Shown piece by piece: positions 50,880 through 59,013 of a stretch of DNA of 64,000 nucleotides (position 1 is the stretch's first letter; every line of letters begins with the position of its first letter). Position numbers and translations under genes: made by a program. A model generated the notes under the pieces. That model was not told the origin of the DNA. It ran no database searches and was given only the letters and a program-made list of their open reading frames with translations. Origin of the DNA: Planctomicrobium sp051466335. GTDB taxonomy: Bacteria; Planctomycetota; Planctomycetia; Planctomycetales; Planctomycetaceae. The stretch covers positions 2,356,001-2,420,000 of the forward strand of contig NZ_CP195793.1 of assembly GCF_051466335.1 (NCBI RefSeq), written 5' to 3'.

Positions 50880-52202
50880 TTATTTTTTCTTCAATGAGAT
50901 ACGCACGATTTCCTTGTCGTTGCGGGCGATGCAGCAGCCATTGGAAAACGCTGGCGCACTCCAGACGACAGAGCGGCCAAACGCTTCTCCTGTCGGCTCA
51001 AGAGCGTGAAATCGGCCGATTTCTTCGTACTTCTCACGAGTCAGATTGGCGAGAATCAAATCCCCTGTTTCACTAAAGAGGATGAAACGATTCTGATTGG
51101 CAACAATGAACACTGTTCCGTGGCTGGCTCGGCGGGTCCCGGTCGTGGGTTCGAACGTTTCCCAGAGAACCGACCCATCTTTGACGTCGACCGCACGCAG
51201 GCCTCCTGTTTTGCAGTCGCTCCCGAAGATCACATCGTCCTTCAGGAATGGCGTGCTGTTCGCGCAGGCAACACCCGATTTGGTCGTTCCCAGCCAGATT
51301 TCCTCCAGGCCGCGGCGTTCCTCTTTGAGTTTGTATAAACCTCCCGCTGGCCCGATGGCACTCGCGAAAAGGTGCTCTCCGTACAATCTCGGTCCCATGA
51401 TGGACATTCCGAACGCGGCTTCGATTGGGTGGTCCCAATAGAGATCGCCTGTCAGCGGATTGAGGCTACTGAGCTTTTCTGCATCCCAGATCAGCAACTG
51501 ATCGACGCCCTGAGCGTGGATCAGAGTTGGAGGAGCGTACCCCTGCTCTTTGGCGGAGATTGCTTTCCATTTTTCATCCCCGGAGTGTTTGTCGAAGGCA
51601 ACCACTACACTTCCGTCCCCACCCACGACCGAAATCAGTAGATCCCCATAAACGAGTGGATGAGACGAGATGCCCCAAATGGGAATGACAGTCTGATATT
51701 CCTGCTGAAAATCCTTTTTCCAAATGACCTTGCCGGTTGCCGCTTCGAGGCACAGCAGATTCCCTTCGGCGCCAAGTGAATAAACGCGATCCCCATCAAC
51801 CGTCGGTGTGCAACGCGGTCCGGCTGGATAGGAGATTTCATAAGGGCGATCGTACGAGTGCTCCCAAAGAGTCTCGCCAGTCTCTTCGGAAAGACACAGA
51901 ATGCGTTCTGTTCCCTGAAGCACTGCACGTGTGTTCGGATCGTTCTTGAGTTCACCACCGACGAGTTGGTAATCCATCACGAAGATGCGACCATCAGCAA
52001 CTGCAGGTCCACCGTAGCCTCCGTGAATCGGTTTTCTCCAAAGGACATCGAGGCCCCCTTCGGGAATCGAATCGACAAGTCCTTCTTCTCTCCAGATGTT
52101 GTCCCGCTGCGCTCCCATCCATTGAGGCCAGTCTTCCGCCAAAGCGGAGTGGGTGATGAGGACGAGGCTGAACAGACAGGTCAGTCCGACGACAATATTC
52201 AT
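50880..52202 (-). CDS. Exported PQQ-like beta-propeller protein (BamB-like fold)
   Basis: The mature protein is a beta-propeller of the PQQ/BamB-like repeat type, widespread in planctomycete periplasms and of unknown substrate. The signal peptide is MNIVVGLTCLFSLVLITHSA with cleavage after ALA. Repeats include GGYGGPAVADGRIFVMDYQL, RILCLSEETGETLWEHSYDR, GNLLCLEAATGKVIWKKDFQ, SVVVAFDKHSGDEKWKAISA and GGLRAVDVKDGSVLWETFEP, each with the D/E..TG..LW pattern. The start at 52202 was chosen over 52256 because GGGAAGG is about 6 nt upstream and the signal peptide begins there. Length 440. No bam-type partner gene is near, so a BamB role is not supported. Confidence 0.92.
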   Translation of the reverse strand: MNIVVGLTCLFSLVLITHSALAEDWPQWMGAQRDNIWREEGLVDSIPEGGLDVLWRKPIHGGYGGPAVADGRIFVMDYQLVGGELKNDPNTRAVLQGTERILCLSEETGETLWEHSYDRPYEISYPAGPRCTPTVDGDRVYSLGAEGNLLCLEAATGKVIWKKDFQQEYQTVIPIWGISSHPLVYGDLLISVVGGDGSVVVAFDKHSGDEKWKAISAKEQGYAPPTLIHAQGVDQLLIWDAEKLSSLNPLTGDLYWDHPIEAAFGMSIMGPRLYGEHLFASAIGPAGGLYKLKEERRGLEEIWLGTTKSGVACANSTPFLKDDVIFGSDCKTGGLRAVDVKDGSVLWETFEPTTGTRRASHGTVFIVANQNRFILFSETGDLILANLTREKYEEIGRFHALEPTGEAFGRSVVWSAPAFSNGCCIARNDKEIVRISLKKK

Positions 52203-52455
52203 TGGAGCCTTCCCTGCGGCAGATTCAAAAGAAGGAAAGAAGGGCCGAAATGACATTCATGTGATGGAATTTCGGTTCATCCCTGATCAGAATGAACAAT
52301 TGTAGGCGAGGTGGAGAAGTTCGCTACTGAAATTGAGCTTCTGTCACCGTTCCCCGCCTGAGCAACCGCATTTTTGTCGGTGACCCAATCCAATTTCAGA
52401 ACAATCTGCCCGATCCCATCGAAAATCGGGTTTCAAGCGTTTTATAGACAATTTC

Positions 52456-52872
52456 ATGAGTGATTCTCCGTGGTACAAGGATGGTTTACAGTTTTCATGC
52501 ACTCAGTGCGGTAATTGCTGCACTGGATCTGCGGGTTACGTCTGGGTGACCGACGAGGAGGTCCGCAAGATTGCAGACTATCTCGACAAACCGATCGGCG
52601 AAGTGCGACTTCTGCACACTCGGCCGGCACGCGGAAAAGTTTCGTTGAACGAGTATGGGAACGGCGACTGCATTTACTTCGACCCCAACGGGCGAGGATG
52701 CACCATTTATCCAGTCCGACCTCAGCAATGTAGAACATGGCCATTCTGGCCGGGCAATGTCGAATCACCAGAAGCCTGGAAAGAGACTGGAAGGTCGTGT
52801 CCCGGAGTGGGGCGCAATCAACTCGTCACATTGGATGAGATTAACGTCCGGCTTTCGAATTCCGGTGTCTAG
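52456..52872 (+). CDS. YkgJ-family cysteine-cluster protein
   Basis: YkgJ-type proteins carry eight Cys thought to bind zinc or an iron-sulfur cluster. In this 138-residue protein they are Cys15, 18, 21 and 22 (FSCTQCGNCCTGSAGYVW), then Cys72 (NGDCIYFD), Cys82 and Cys92 (RGCTIYPVRPQQCRTWPFWP) and Cys115 (RSCPG). The pattern is complete. It starts 254 bp from the divergent PQQ-propeller gene, and the YdjY-like gene follows 106 bp later on the same strand. Function unknown. Confidence 0.93.
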   Translation: MSDSPWYKDGLQFSCTQCGNCCTGSAGYVWVTDEEVRKIADYLDKPIGEVRLLHTRPARGKVSLNEYGNGDCIYFDPNGRGCTIYPVRPQQCRTWPFWPGNVESPEAWKETGRSCPGVGRNQLVTLDEINVRLSNSGV

Positions 52873-52978
52873 GGCGGTCGAAACCCAGCTGATCTTTGGT
52901 GGTTTGGCACCGAGCGAGTGACGACGAGGCTGAACAAGAACGTATCAAAGGCTTGAGAATCTCAATTCGGAGTCCATC

Positions 52979-53902
52979 ATGTTGCGTCTCGCTACTTTGT
53001 TATTCCTGTCGCTGGTCTCGCTGCCGCTCTTTGCTCAGGAAGAAGAACAGCCTGCCCCACGACCCGCGCCGAAGGTTCCCGCAAGTGCGGTTCCTCTCAA
53101 TAAACAGGAGACTATTCTTCTCGATAAAGAAAAGAAAACCATACTGCTCAAGTCCACCGTCTGTTTGCGGGAAGGCGTTCTGGAGATGTTGGTCTGCCCG
53201 AAGCAGACGAAGGAGCACGAATCCATCTTCACGCTGGATGGAAAAGCACAGGTTGTTCATGCTGGTCTTCTGGCAGCGGGGGCAGAGCCTGGACATCCAG
53301 CACGCTTCAGTCCGGAGTTCGTCAAAGCCGCGGGAACCAAAATCGACATCTTCGTAAACTGGATTGATGACGAAGGAAAGCCGCAACGGACGAATGCTCA
53401 AGAATGGGTTCGCCATGCAACTCAGCGATACTTCGAAGCTCCGCTGGAGTTTGTCCCGGAAGGGGTTCGACTCGCAGAAGGAAACGATGCCATTCGCTAC
53501 GACGATGTCAACAAAGAACTGCTGTTCTTCGGTCCGATGACACCTGAATTGAAAGAGAAATTTCTGGGCATGAGCAAAGACGCTTCCTACCAGAAAGCGA
53601 TCGAATCCCTCGCCAAACAGGGGGAATTCAAGAAGATCGAAGCCGATTTTGTATTCGCGGGGAGCGGATTCTTGGACCGGGGTGACGGCGCCCAGGTCTA
53701 CGCTGCGGAGGGGGGAAGTCTCATCTGTGTTGCGAACTTTGGCGATGCGCTGATTGATGTGAATATCAAGAGTTCAGCCAGCAACGATGCCGGACTGCTC
53801 TTCGAACCTTGGACAGAACGAGTCCCTCCTGCGGGGACCGAAGTCTTACTCGAACTCGTTCCAGTTCCGGAAGCGAAAGGTCAGGATTCGGAAACGAAGT
53901 AG
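52979..53902 (+). CDS. Exported YdjY-domain protein
   Basis: YdjY-domain proteins are exported proteins known mostly from planctomycetes; their function is not established. The 307-residue protein has a signal peptide (MLRLATLLFLSLVSLPLFAQ), a Pro-rich linker, and the domain with VCLREGVLEMLVCPKQTKEH, HAGLLAAGAEPGHPARF, WVRHATQRYFEAPLEFV and a C-terminal DFVFAGSGFLDRGDG. GGAG lies 7 nt before the ATG. A bidirectional terminator follows, so it is a single gene or co-transcribed with the YkgJ gene upstream. The family call relies on the CLREGVLEML and GAEPG segments. Confidence 0.82.
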   Translation: MLRLATLLFLSLVSLPLFAQEEEQPAPRPAPKVPASAVPLNKQETILLDKEKKTILLKSTVCLREGVLEMLVCPKQTKEHESIFTLDGKAQVVHAGLLAAGAEPGHPARFSPEFVKAAGTKIDIFVNWIDDEGKPQRTNAQEWVRHATQRYFEAPLEFVPEGVRLAEGNDAIRYDDVNKELLFFGPMTPELKEKFLGMSKDASYQKAIESLAKQGEFKKIEADFVFAGSGFLDRGDGAQVYAAEGGSLICVANFGDALIDVNIKSSASNDAGLLFEPWTERVPPAGTEVLLELVPVPEAKGQDSETK

Positions 53903-53973
53903 GTCAATGGCTGCTGAGATCGGAGCGCAATCTTCACGACTCATCCAGAGACAGCGATGACAATGATGACAAT

Positions 53974-54008
53974 AAAAAAGCGGACGCCGGCTGGGCGTCC
54001 GCTTTTTT
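53974..54008. terminator. Bidirectional terminator between the YdjY gene and the exported protein gene
   Basis: GCGGACGCC at 53980-53988 pairs with GGCGTCCGC at 53994-54002 (9 bp perfect, 5-nt loop), with AAAAAA on the left and TTTTTT on the right. It serves both convergent genes. Confidence 0.95.
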
Positions 54009-54116
54009 ATTTGTGCGAGCATCTTTGAGTCGATTTCCGCTGGAGTCGTTGGGGATGTTGTCCCGAGCAAGTGCAGCTTTGTTCGACTCAAAAATCGATG
54101 CGAACCAAACAATCGT

Positions 54117-54686
54117 CTAGAACTCGAATTTCTCTTCCTTCGAAACATCAGCTCCGAACGATTTACGGAATGCTTCTGCAGCAGCTTCGATCGTTTTCTG
54201 CGGTCCGGTCAGCTTCATGGAATAGTTTCCAGAATCTGTGGAAAGCAAAACGGCGAACATGCGATAACCGGGAGTTGGGATTGTCTTCTGGCGAACTGGG
54301 GGACCATCTGGTTTGTTATATGTCCCCGAGACATCGACGATCACATAGGTCCCCTGCTCTGTTTTTCCCTGATTCACGACAGCCGAGCGACCTTCAGTTG
54401 CGAACTGATTGATCCAGCGTTTGACGTTTTCAGAAGCCGATCCACCGAATGGAGGAAAGACAGCCAGTTCACCTGATTCAGAATCTCCCTCCGCTGCAGG
54501 GATCTCGTATTGCGCGAGGCGTAATTGGGAGGATGTTGCTTTCTTTGCCCAGGTCTTCGGAAGTTCGAGTTTGAAGTCTTTGGCTTCGAGAACCTGCGTC
54601 TCCGGAGCATCATCTGCCACGGACACAGAATGACCAGCGAGAAGCAATCCAGCTGTGAGGACGAGGCTGAAGGCACGAATCAACAT
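54117..54686 (-). CDS. Exported protein of unknown function
   Basis: The 189-residue protein starts with a signal peptide (MLIRAFSLVLTAGLLLAGHS, cleavage near VSVA). The mature part is a small beta-rich domain: LEAKDFKLELPKTWAKKATS, SQLRLAQYEIPAAEGDSESG, ELAVFPPFGGSASENVKRWI, a Gly/Thr-rich turn VIVDVSGTYNKPDGPPV, and the final PQKTIEAAAEAFRKSFGADV. The pattern resembles bacterial PsbP/Mog1-like proteins, but no named family is certain. The start at 54686 (GGGGG 4 nt upstream) was chosen over a longer frame to 54812. Probably periplasmic. Confidence 0.75.
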   Translation of the reverse strand: MLIRAFSLVLTAGLLLAGHSVSVADDAPETQVLEAKDFKLELPKTWAKKATSSQLRLAQYEIPAAEGDSESGELAVFPPFGGSASENVKRWINQFATEGRSAVVNQGKTEQGTYVIVDVSGTYNKPDGPPVRQKTIPTPGYRMFAVLLSTDSGNYSMKLTGPQKTIEAAAEAFRKSFGADVSKEEKFEF

Positions 54687-54837
54687 GTGACCCCCTGTGC
54701 GGTGTATTGGTGCGGTCTTCTGGACTTGTCTTGAAACGAGTCCGGTGAGCATGACATGACAATACTCTATTGTCTGTGATCTGCTTGAACATTGCAAATG
54801 CGAGGAATTCAAGATCGATCATGGAGACATTGGTGAT

Positions 54838-55344
54838 TTAAAGCGAAATGTCGATTCTCTGCATCAGATTCTTCGTTCCACCTGCTGCATCTGCGATTTC
54901 GCGCAGCGTCTTTCCAAAATCGGGATGACAAAAGTCAGGCATTAATTCGCAGAGCGGGACCGCGACAAACGGGCGCTGAGTAATCTCCGGATCGGGAATT
55001 CGCAAACCCTCGTCATCGATCGAGAGGTGGTCGTATATCGAGAGGTCCAAATCGATTGTGCGAGCAGCGTTTTTGTTGAGTGGATCTCGAACTCTCGCTA
55101 ATTGAGCCTCAATTTGTCGCAGGTGAAATCGGAGTTCCTGCGGAGAACTCGCGGTCTTTAAGAGGACCGCTGCATTGCAGAAATCTGCTTGATTCAGGTC
55201 GCCCACCGGAGCGGATTGCCAGACGAGTGACTTCGCAAGGATCTCACCAAATGCTGCGAGAAGTTCGACCGCACGCGGCAGGTAGTGCTCTGGCCGAATG
55301 TTCGAACCCAAAGAGATAAACGCAAGTTGAAAACGTGAGTCCAG
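54838..55344 (-). CDS. folK: Hydroxymethyldihydropterin pyrophosphokinase FolK with a non-ATG start
   Basis: FolK transfers pyrophosphate from ATP to 6-hydroxymethyl-dihydropterin in folate synthesis. Signatures are FISLGSNIRPEH, LSQ-like VGDLNQADFCNAAVLLKT, FHLRQIEAQLARVRDPLNKN and ARTIDLDLSIYDH with the metal-binding Asp pair. The longest frame from an ATG/GTG/TTG begins at TTG 55311, which would cut the first strand (AFISLGSN). The sequence upstream is in frame and encodes LDSRFQLAFISLGSN, and CGGGAG lies 6 nt before a CTG at 55344. A rare CTG start (or ATT at 55347) is therefore proposed. It follows folB by 16 bp, in one operon with folB and probably the SDR gene. Confidence 0.88.
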   Translation of the reverse strand: MDSRFQLAFISLGSNIRPEHYLPRAVELLAAFGEILAKSLVWQSAPVGDLNQADFCNAAVLLKTASSPQELRFHLRQIEAQLARVRDPLNKNAARTIDLDLSIYDHLSIDDEGLRIPDPEITQRPFVAVPLCELMPDFCHPDFGKTLREIADAAGGTKNLMQRIDISL

Positions 55345-55360
55345 AATGATCTCCCGTTCA

Positions 55361-55717
55361 TCAGGAATTTCGACGCTCGATTACGACACCCACGCTGCGG
55401 GAGAACCGCAGTGCTCCCGGCTTTTCCAGCGACACCTGAACTGCACTGGCACCAGGCGCTTTCAGGCAGGTTTGCGCGACTTCCTCAGCCAATCTCTCGA
55501 TGAGGAGAAACTCTGAGGTTTCCACCAGTTGAATGATCTGTTTGCAGACGGTTCTGTAGTTCAATGCATCGTCGATGTCATCGCTCTTCCCCGCTGCCCT
55601 CAAATCCGTCTCGATCCGAATGTTCAGCAGGACATCCTGTCTGTTCACTCGTTCTTCAGGATTGATCCCAACGATAGTTCGCAGCAACAGATCTTTGATC
55701 TCAATGTAGTCGGCCAT
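55361..55717 (-). CDS. folB: Dihydroneopterin aldolase
   Basis: FolB splits dihydroneopterin to 6-hydroxymethyl-dihydropterin and glycolaldehyde. The 118 residues match the family: YIEIKDLLLRTIVGINPEER, VNRQDVLLNIRIETDLRAAG, NYRTVCKQIIQLVETSEFLL, IERLAEEVAQTCLKAP and the closing VQVSLEKPGALRFSRSVGVV. ATG at 55717. It lies immediately before folK and 155 bp downstream of the SDR gene, all on the minus strand. Confidence 0.94.
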   Translation of the reverse strand: MADYIEIKDLLLRTIVGINPEERVNRQDVLLNIRIETDLRAAGKSDDIDDALNYRTVCKQIIQLVETSEFLLIERLAEEVAQTCLKAPGASAVQVSLEKPGALRFSRSVGVVIERRNS

Positions 55718-55872
55718 ACGTGAATTCTGGGATTCTCTGCTGCGATTTCCAAGTGGTTGATGCAGAAGGATTTCAATTTCCTGACGACTTTAAACTGGAA
55801 TGTCATGCGATGGAGGTCGAAACACGTTCAGCGGATTTACTGACTATTCCAGATTGAAGTGCTATCACCCCA

Positions 55873-56628
55873 TTATCGCTCGTTTCTGCCGGGAACTCCC
55901 AACTCCTCCCCGCCGGTGACATGGAGAATCTCTCCTGTCACAAAGACCGATTCGAGCAGGTACATGACGGCCCTGCAAATCTCCTGCGGGTTGCCTGTTC
56001 GTCGCAGCGGGTTCTTGTGGGCTCGATCCTGAAACGAATGCTCACTTTCGCCGGGAGGGGGCAAGATCGGCCCCGGAGCAATCGCATTGACCCGAATATT
56101 CGGGCCGAGTTCTTGTGCCAGAAGCTTTGTTTGAGCAATCAATCCCGCTTTTGAGATGGTATAGGCAGCATGTCCTGGGACTGGACGTTCTCCCCGCCAG
56201 TCGACAATGTTGACGATATGGCCGGATTTCCCGCTGCGCATCTGCCCCGAGAGTTGTTGCGACAGGAAAAATGGGGATTGCAGATTGATGGCAATGTGCC
56301 TGTTCCAGTTCTCTTCATCCGTCGATTGCAGCGATCCCGCCTCAAAAATCGCAGCACTGTTGATCAGGATTTGCACCTCGCCCAGTGTGTTATTGGCCGT
56401 TTCGAAGATCTTCCGGGCGGCCTGAACAGGTTGGGTGAGGTCGGCGGAAACCGTCACGGATTGCACACCGAGTTCGCGAATCTTCGTTTCCGTTTCTGCT
56501 GCTTCCGTCGCAGATGTCCCGTAATGAAGGCAAATATTCACCCCACGCTGAGCAAGTGCAAGTGCGATCTCTCGTCCAATTCGCACGGCGCCGCCGGTGA
56601 CAATCGCTGAACAACCCGCCAAAATCAT
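55873..56628 (-). CDS. folM: SDR oxidoreductase, probably pteridine (dihydromonapterin) reductase
   Basis: A short-chain dehydrogenase with NADPH-type Rossmann fold TGGAVRIG at 11-18 and active-site Tyr156 and Lys160 in AAYTISKAG. At the usual catalytic Ser position there is Asp143 (HIVNIVDWRGERP), as in pteridine reductases of the PTR1/FolM group. The TGxAxRIG loop with Arg is also their signature. Genomic neighbours folB and folK support a folate-cofactor role: FolM reduces dihydromonapterin and can replace dihydrofolate reductase. An alternative is a general carbonyl reductase. AAGG lies 9 nt before the ATG. Length 251 residues. The symbol is given with moderate confidence. Confidence 0.8.
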   Translation of the reverse strand: MILAGCSAIVTGGAVRIGREIALALAQRGVNICLHYGTSATEAAETETKIRELGVQSVTVSADLTQPVQAARKIFETANNTLGEVQILINSAAIFEAGSLQSTDEENWNRHIAINLQSPFFLSQQLSGQMRSGKSGHIVNIVDWRGERPVPGHAAYTISKAGLIAQTKLLAQELGPNIRVNAIAPGPILPPPGESEHSFQDRAHKNPLRRTGNPQEICRAVMYLLESVFVTGEILHVTGGEELGVPGRNER

Positions 56629-56687
56629 ATCGTGACCTTATCAGTATCGAGGGAGTGTCACGGTACCACATTCGAGCGAGGAACAAG

Positions 56688-57833
56688 ATGCCGAAACCGA
56701 AAAACTCGCCAGAGAATGATGGTACCTCGAATAGATCGCCGAGACGCATTGCCTTCTGTATCACGGACTTAGATTCTGGAGGCGCTGAACGGGCTATGGT
56801 TCAGATTGTCACCCGGCTTGATCGGAAGAACTGGGATCCAATCGTCCTGTGTCTGGGGCCGGAAGCGGTTCTTGCTCCAGTTCTCCGCGAGCAAGGAATT
56901 CCCACTCAATGTTATGGGGCCAGAAGTTGGCGGGATCTGGGGGCCATCTTTTGGCTCAGACGCCAACTGAAACTGTTTCAGCCAGCAATTTTGCAGTGCT
57001 TCCTGTTTCATGCGAACATCATTGGACGAATCGCCGGCAAGCTGGGAGGTGTCCCTGTCGTCGTAGCAGGGCACCGGGTCGCAGAGAAAGATAAAAAATG
57101 GCATTTGTCGTTTGAGAAATGGACCGGTTCGTTGGTGACTCATCACCTCTGCGTGAGTTCAGGAGTAGCAAACTTCCTCTCAAGTGAACTGGGAATATCC
57201 CCCTCAAAAATGACCGTCATCCCAAACGGTGTCGAGCAGATCCCTCCCCAGCCAGACGACGTCGATTTGCGACGTGAGTTCGGTTTCCCACAAGATGCTC
57301 AGGTCGTGCTCGCAGTCGGGAGGCTGCATCCGCAGAAAGGGTTTCTGAATCTCCTTGACTCATTCTCGGTGGTGTCCCGGTCTCGTCCAGAATCACGATG
57401 CCTGATTGTTGGCGAGGGACCGCAACGTCCACTTCTCGAACAAAGGATCAGGGAACTTGGTTTAGGCGAGGTAGCGAGACTGGCTGGGATACGAGGGGAT
57501 GTTCAATCGCTGATGCGTCAGTCGACGCTTCTGGCGGTGACATCTCTCTGGGAAGGAATGCCGAACGTGGTGTTGGAGGCAATGGCGAACCGGTTGCCTG
57601 TCGTTACGACCAACGTCGAAGGGATTGCTGAACTGATCGAGGACCATCACAGCGGAATCATCGTAAGTCCATTTACGACAGACGATTTCAGTCAGGCAAT
57701 GCTGGAGATTGTCGACTCGCCGGAGTTCGGGAATTCGCTGGGTCGAATGGCGCAAGAACTTGTTGCTAAAGAGTTTAGTTGGGATTCAGTCGTCGGGGGA
57801 TACGAATCGACCTACGCTCGACTGATCGATTGA
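56688..57833 (+). CDS. GT4-family glycosyltransferase
   Basis: The 381-residue protein has a GT-B fold of family 4: N-terminal IAFCITDLDSGGAERAMVQI, AGHRVAEKDKKWH, the linker PNGVEQIPPQPDD, and the C-terminal domain VVLAVGRLHPQKGFLNLLDS, CLIVGEGPQRPLLEQR, VTSLWEGMPNVVLEAMANRL and VVTTNVEGIAELIEDHHSGI (E-x7-E). It is most like capsule/LPS mannosyl- or GlcNAc-type transferases. The first start with a good ribosome binding site (AGGA 6 nt upstream) is ATG 56688; GTG at 56655 is possible. It diverges from the SDR gene. Sugar donor and acceptor are unknown. Confidence 0.9.
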   Translation: MPKPKNSPENDGTSNRSPRRIAFCITDLDSGGAERAMVQIVTRLDRKNWDPIVLCLGPEAVLAPVLREQGIPTQCYGARSWRDLGAIFWLRRQLKLFQPAILQCFLFHANIIGRIAGKLGGVPVVVAGHRVAEKDKKWHLSFEKWTGSLVTHHLCVSSGVANFLSSELGISPSKMTVIPNGVEQIPPQPDDVDLRREFGFPQDAQVVLAVGRLHPQKGFLNLLDSFSVVSRSRPESRCLIVGEGPQRPLLEQRIRELGLGEVARLAGIRGDVQSLMRQSTLLAVTSLWEGMPNVVLEAMANRLPVVTTNVEGIAELIEDHHSGIIVSPFTTDDFSQAMLEIVDSPEFGNSLGRMAQELVAKEFSWDSVVGGYESTYARLID

Positions 57834-58093
57834 ACAGGAGTGCGTGGATCAAGAACTGGATGTTGGGCAGCGTGCCGATTGGCATCGAAATTGGATAAAA
57901 ATTTCAATCCCAATACCAGACGCAAGCTACGTCATTCGAGTGTTACAGAACTCATAATCCTACGTCGCATCATCTTGACGTGAACTGGAATTTCAGTACC
58001 TTTTGGAGCGATGTGGGGATCTTTGGGGAAAAGTGGGACAGATCCGCTACACCTCGTTTCGGACCACGTGACTCACGCCTAGGGATCCCGGGC

Positions 58094-58531
58094 ATGGCCT
58101 TGACAGGTACTCACGTCCGTACACTCGACGACAAGAGTCGTCTTGCTGTCCCGAAAACTTTTCGGGATGCACTCTGTTCTGAGTCGTCAGAATTGGCGAC
58201 AATCGTGGTTGCTCCAGAGACGGAGCAGGCACTTTCGTTGTTTTCAGTGTCCGAATTTCAGCGCCGCGCCGATGAGGTTCGGTGCTCTGCGAAGAATGGT
58301 CAAGATGCACGAACCTTTCTTCGCCTCTATTTCTCTCAGGCTGAAAGTCTGGAAATAGATAAGCAAGGTCGCGTTCGATTGCCCGAAAGATTAATAGAGT
58401 TTGCCGGTCTTCAGCAGGAAGTCGTCCTGCTGGGAGTTAGTGACCGGGTTGAGATTTGGGATCGTTCCCGGTGGGATCGATTCATGGCTGAGCATGTGCC
58501 ATCATTCGATCGCATTGCTCAGAATTATTAG
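58094..58531 (+). CDS. mraZ: MraZ-like transcriptional regulator, orphan copy
   Basis: MraZ is a DNA-binding regulator, normally the first gene of the division and cell-wall (dcw) cluster. The 145 residues carry two SpoVT/AbrB-like motifs: TLDDKSRLAVPKTFRDAL near the N-terminus and LEIDKQGRVRLPERLIEFAG in the second half, followed by LLGVSDRVEIWDRSRWDRFM. AGGGA lies about 9 nt before the ATG at 58094; a longer frame to 57980 was rejected for lack of support. No rsmH, ftsL or ftsI follows: the next 480 bp hold no recognised gene and the next gene is on the other strand. Most planctomycetes lack FtsZ. Confidence 0.9.
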   Translation: MALTGTHVRTLDDKSRLAVPKTFRDALCSESSELATIVVAPETEQALSLFSVSEFQRRADEVRCSAKNGQDARTFLRLYFSQAESLEIDKQGRVRLPERLIEFAGLQQEVVLLGVSDRVEIWDRSRWDRFMAEHVPSFDRIAQNY

Positions 58532-59013
58532 TCGCTGTTAGTTGATTCATTGTGAGTTCCGCTTGCTACCGGGCTTGCGGATTTGGCCACCACGACGGTT
58601 GCCCGATTTCAGGCAGTCTGCTTTTTGGCTCCTTACCAAAGCGGGACTGCCAACCTTTCGCCCCTTTCGCCCCGCACGGATGTGGAGCGGGGCGAAAGGT
58701 TTTATGAACTTCTCGTTTGTGCCTGGTTCGCACTTCAAGTTCATTCGGAACCAAGTCCCCTGCCCCGCGGTCTACGAGCGGTGTGGTCCGGGTTTCTAAG
58801 CCCAACGCTGAGCTCCACTGCCGTTATTGATCTGAGGAGCACCGGTTCAATTCATGGCGTCGGTCAGCCGCGTCAATCGTTTCGCCATTAGCTCAGTGTT
58901 CGCAGTTGAGCACGGCTGTGAAGCTGGATTGAAGTTGTCACGCGGTGCCAATTCATCGAGAGATTCATTGCGAAAAGCGTGGCATGTCACCAAAGCGAGG
59001 GGGAGGCAGAACG
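58532..59013. other. Intergenic region after mraZ with a strong hairpin
   Basis: Where an mraZ gene normally leads into rsmH, this 480-bp region has no recognised gene. It includes the G/C-rich hairpin at 58663. Open frames on both strands have unbalanced, basic products and no ribosome binding site. Confidence 0.55.
58663..58704 (+). terminator. Long G/C-rich hairpin, terminator-like
   Basis: CCTTTCGCCCCGC at 58663-58675 pairs perfectly with GCGGGGCGAAAGG at 58687-58699 (13 bp, 11-nt loop), followed by TTTTATG. Just before it, at 58654-58664, CCTTTCGCCCC occurs once more, so the right arm could pair with either copy. It is 130 bp beyond the mraZ stop. Confidence 0.6.
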
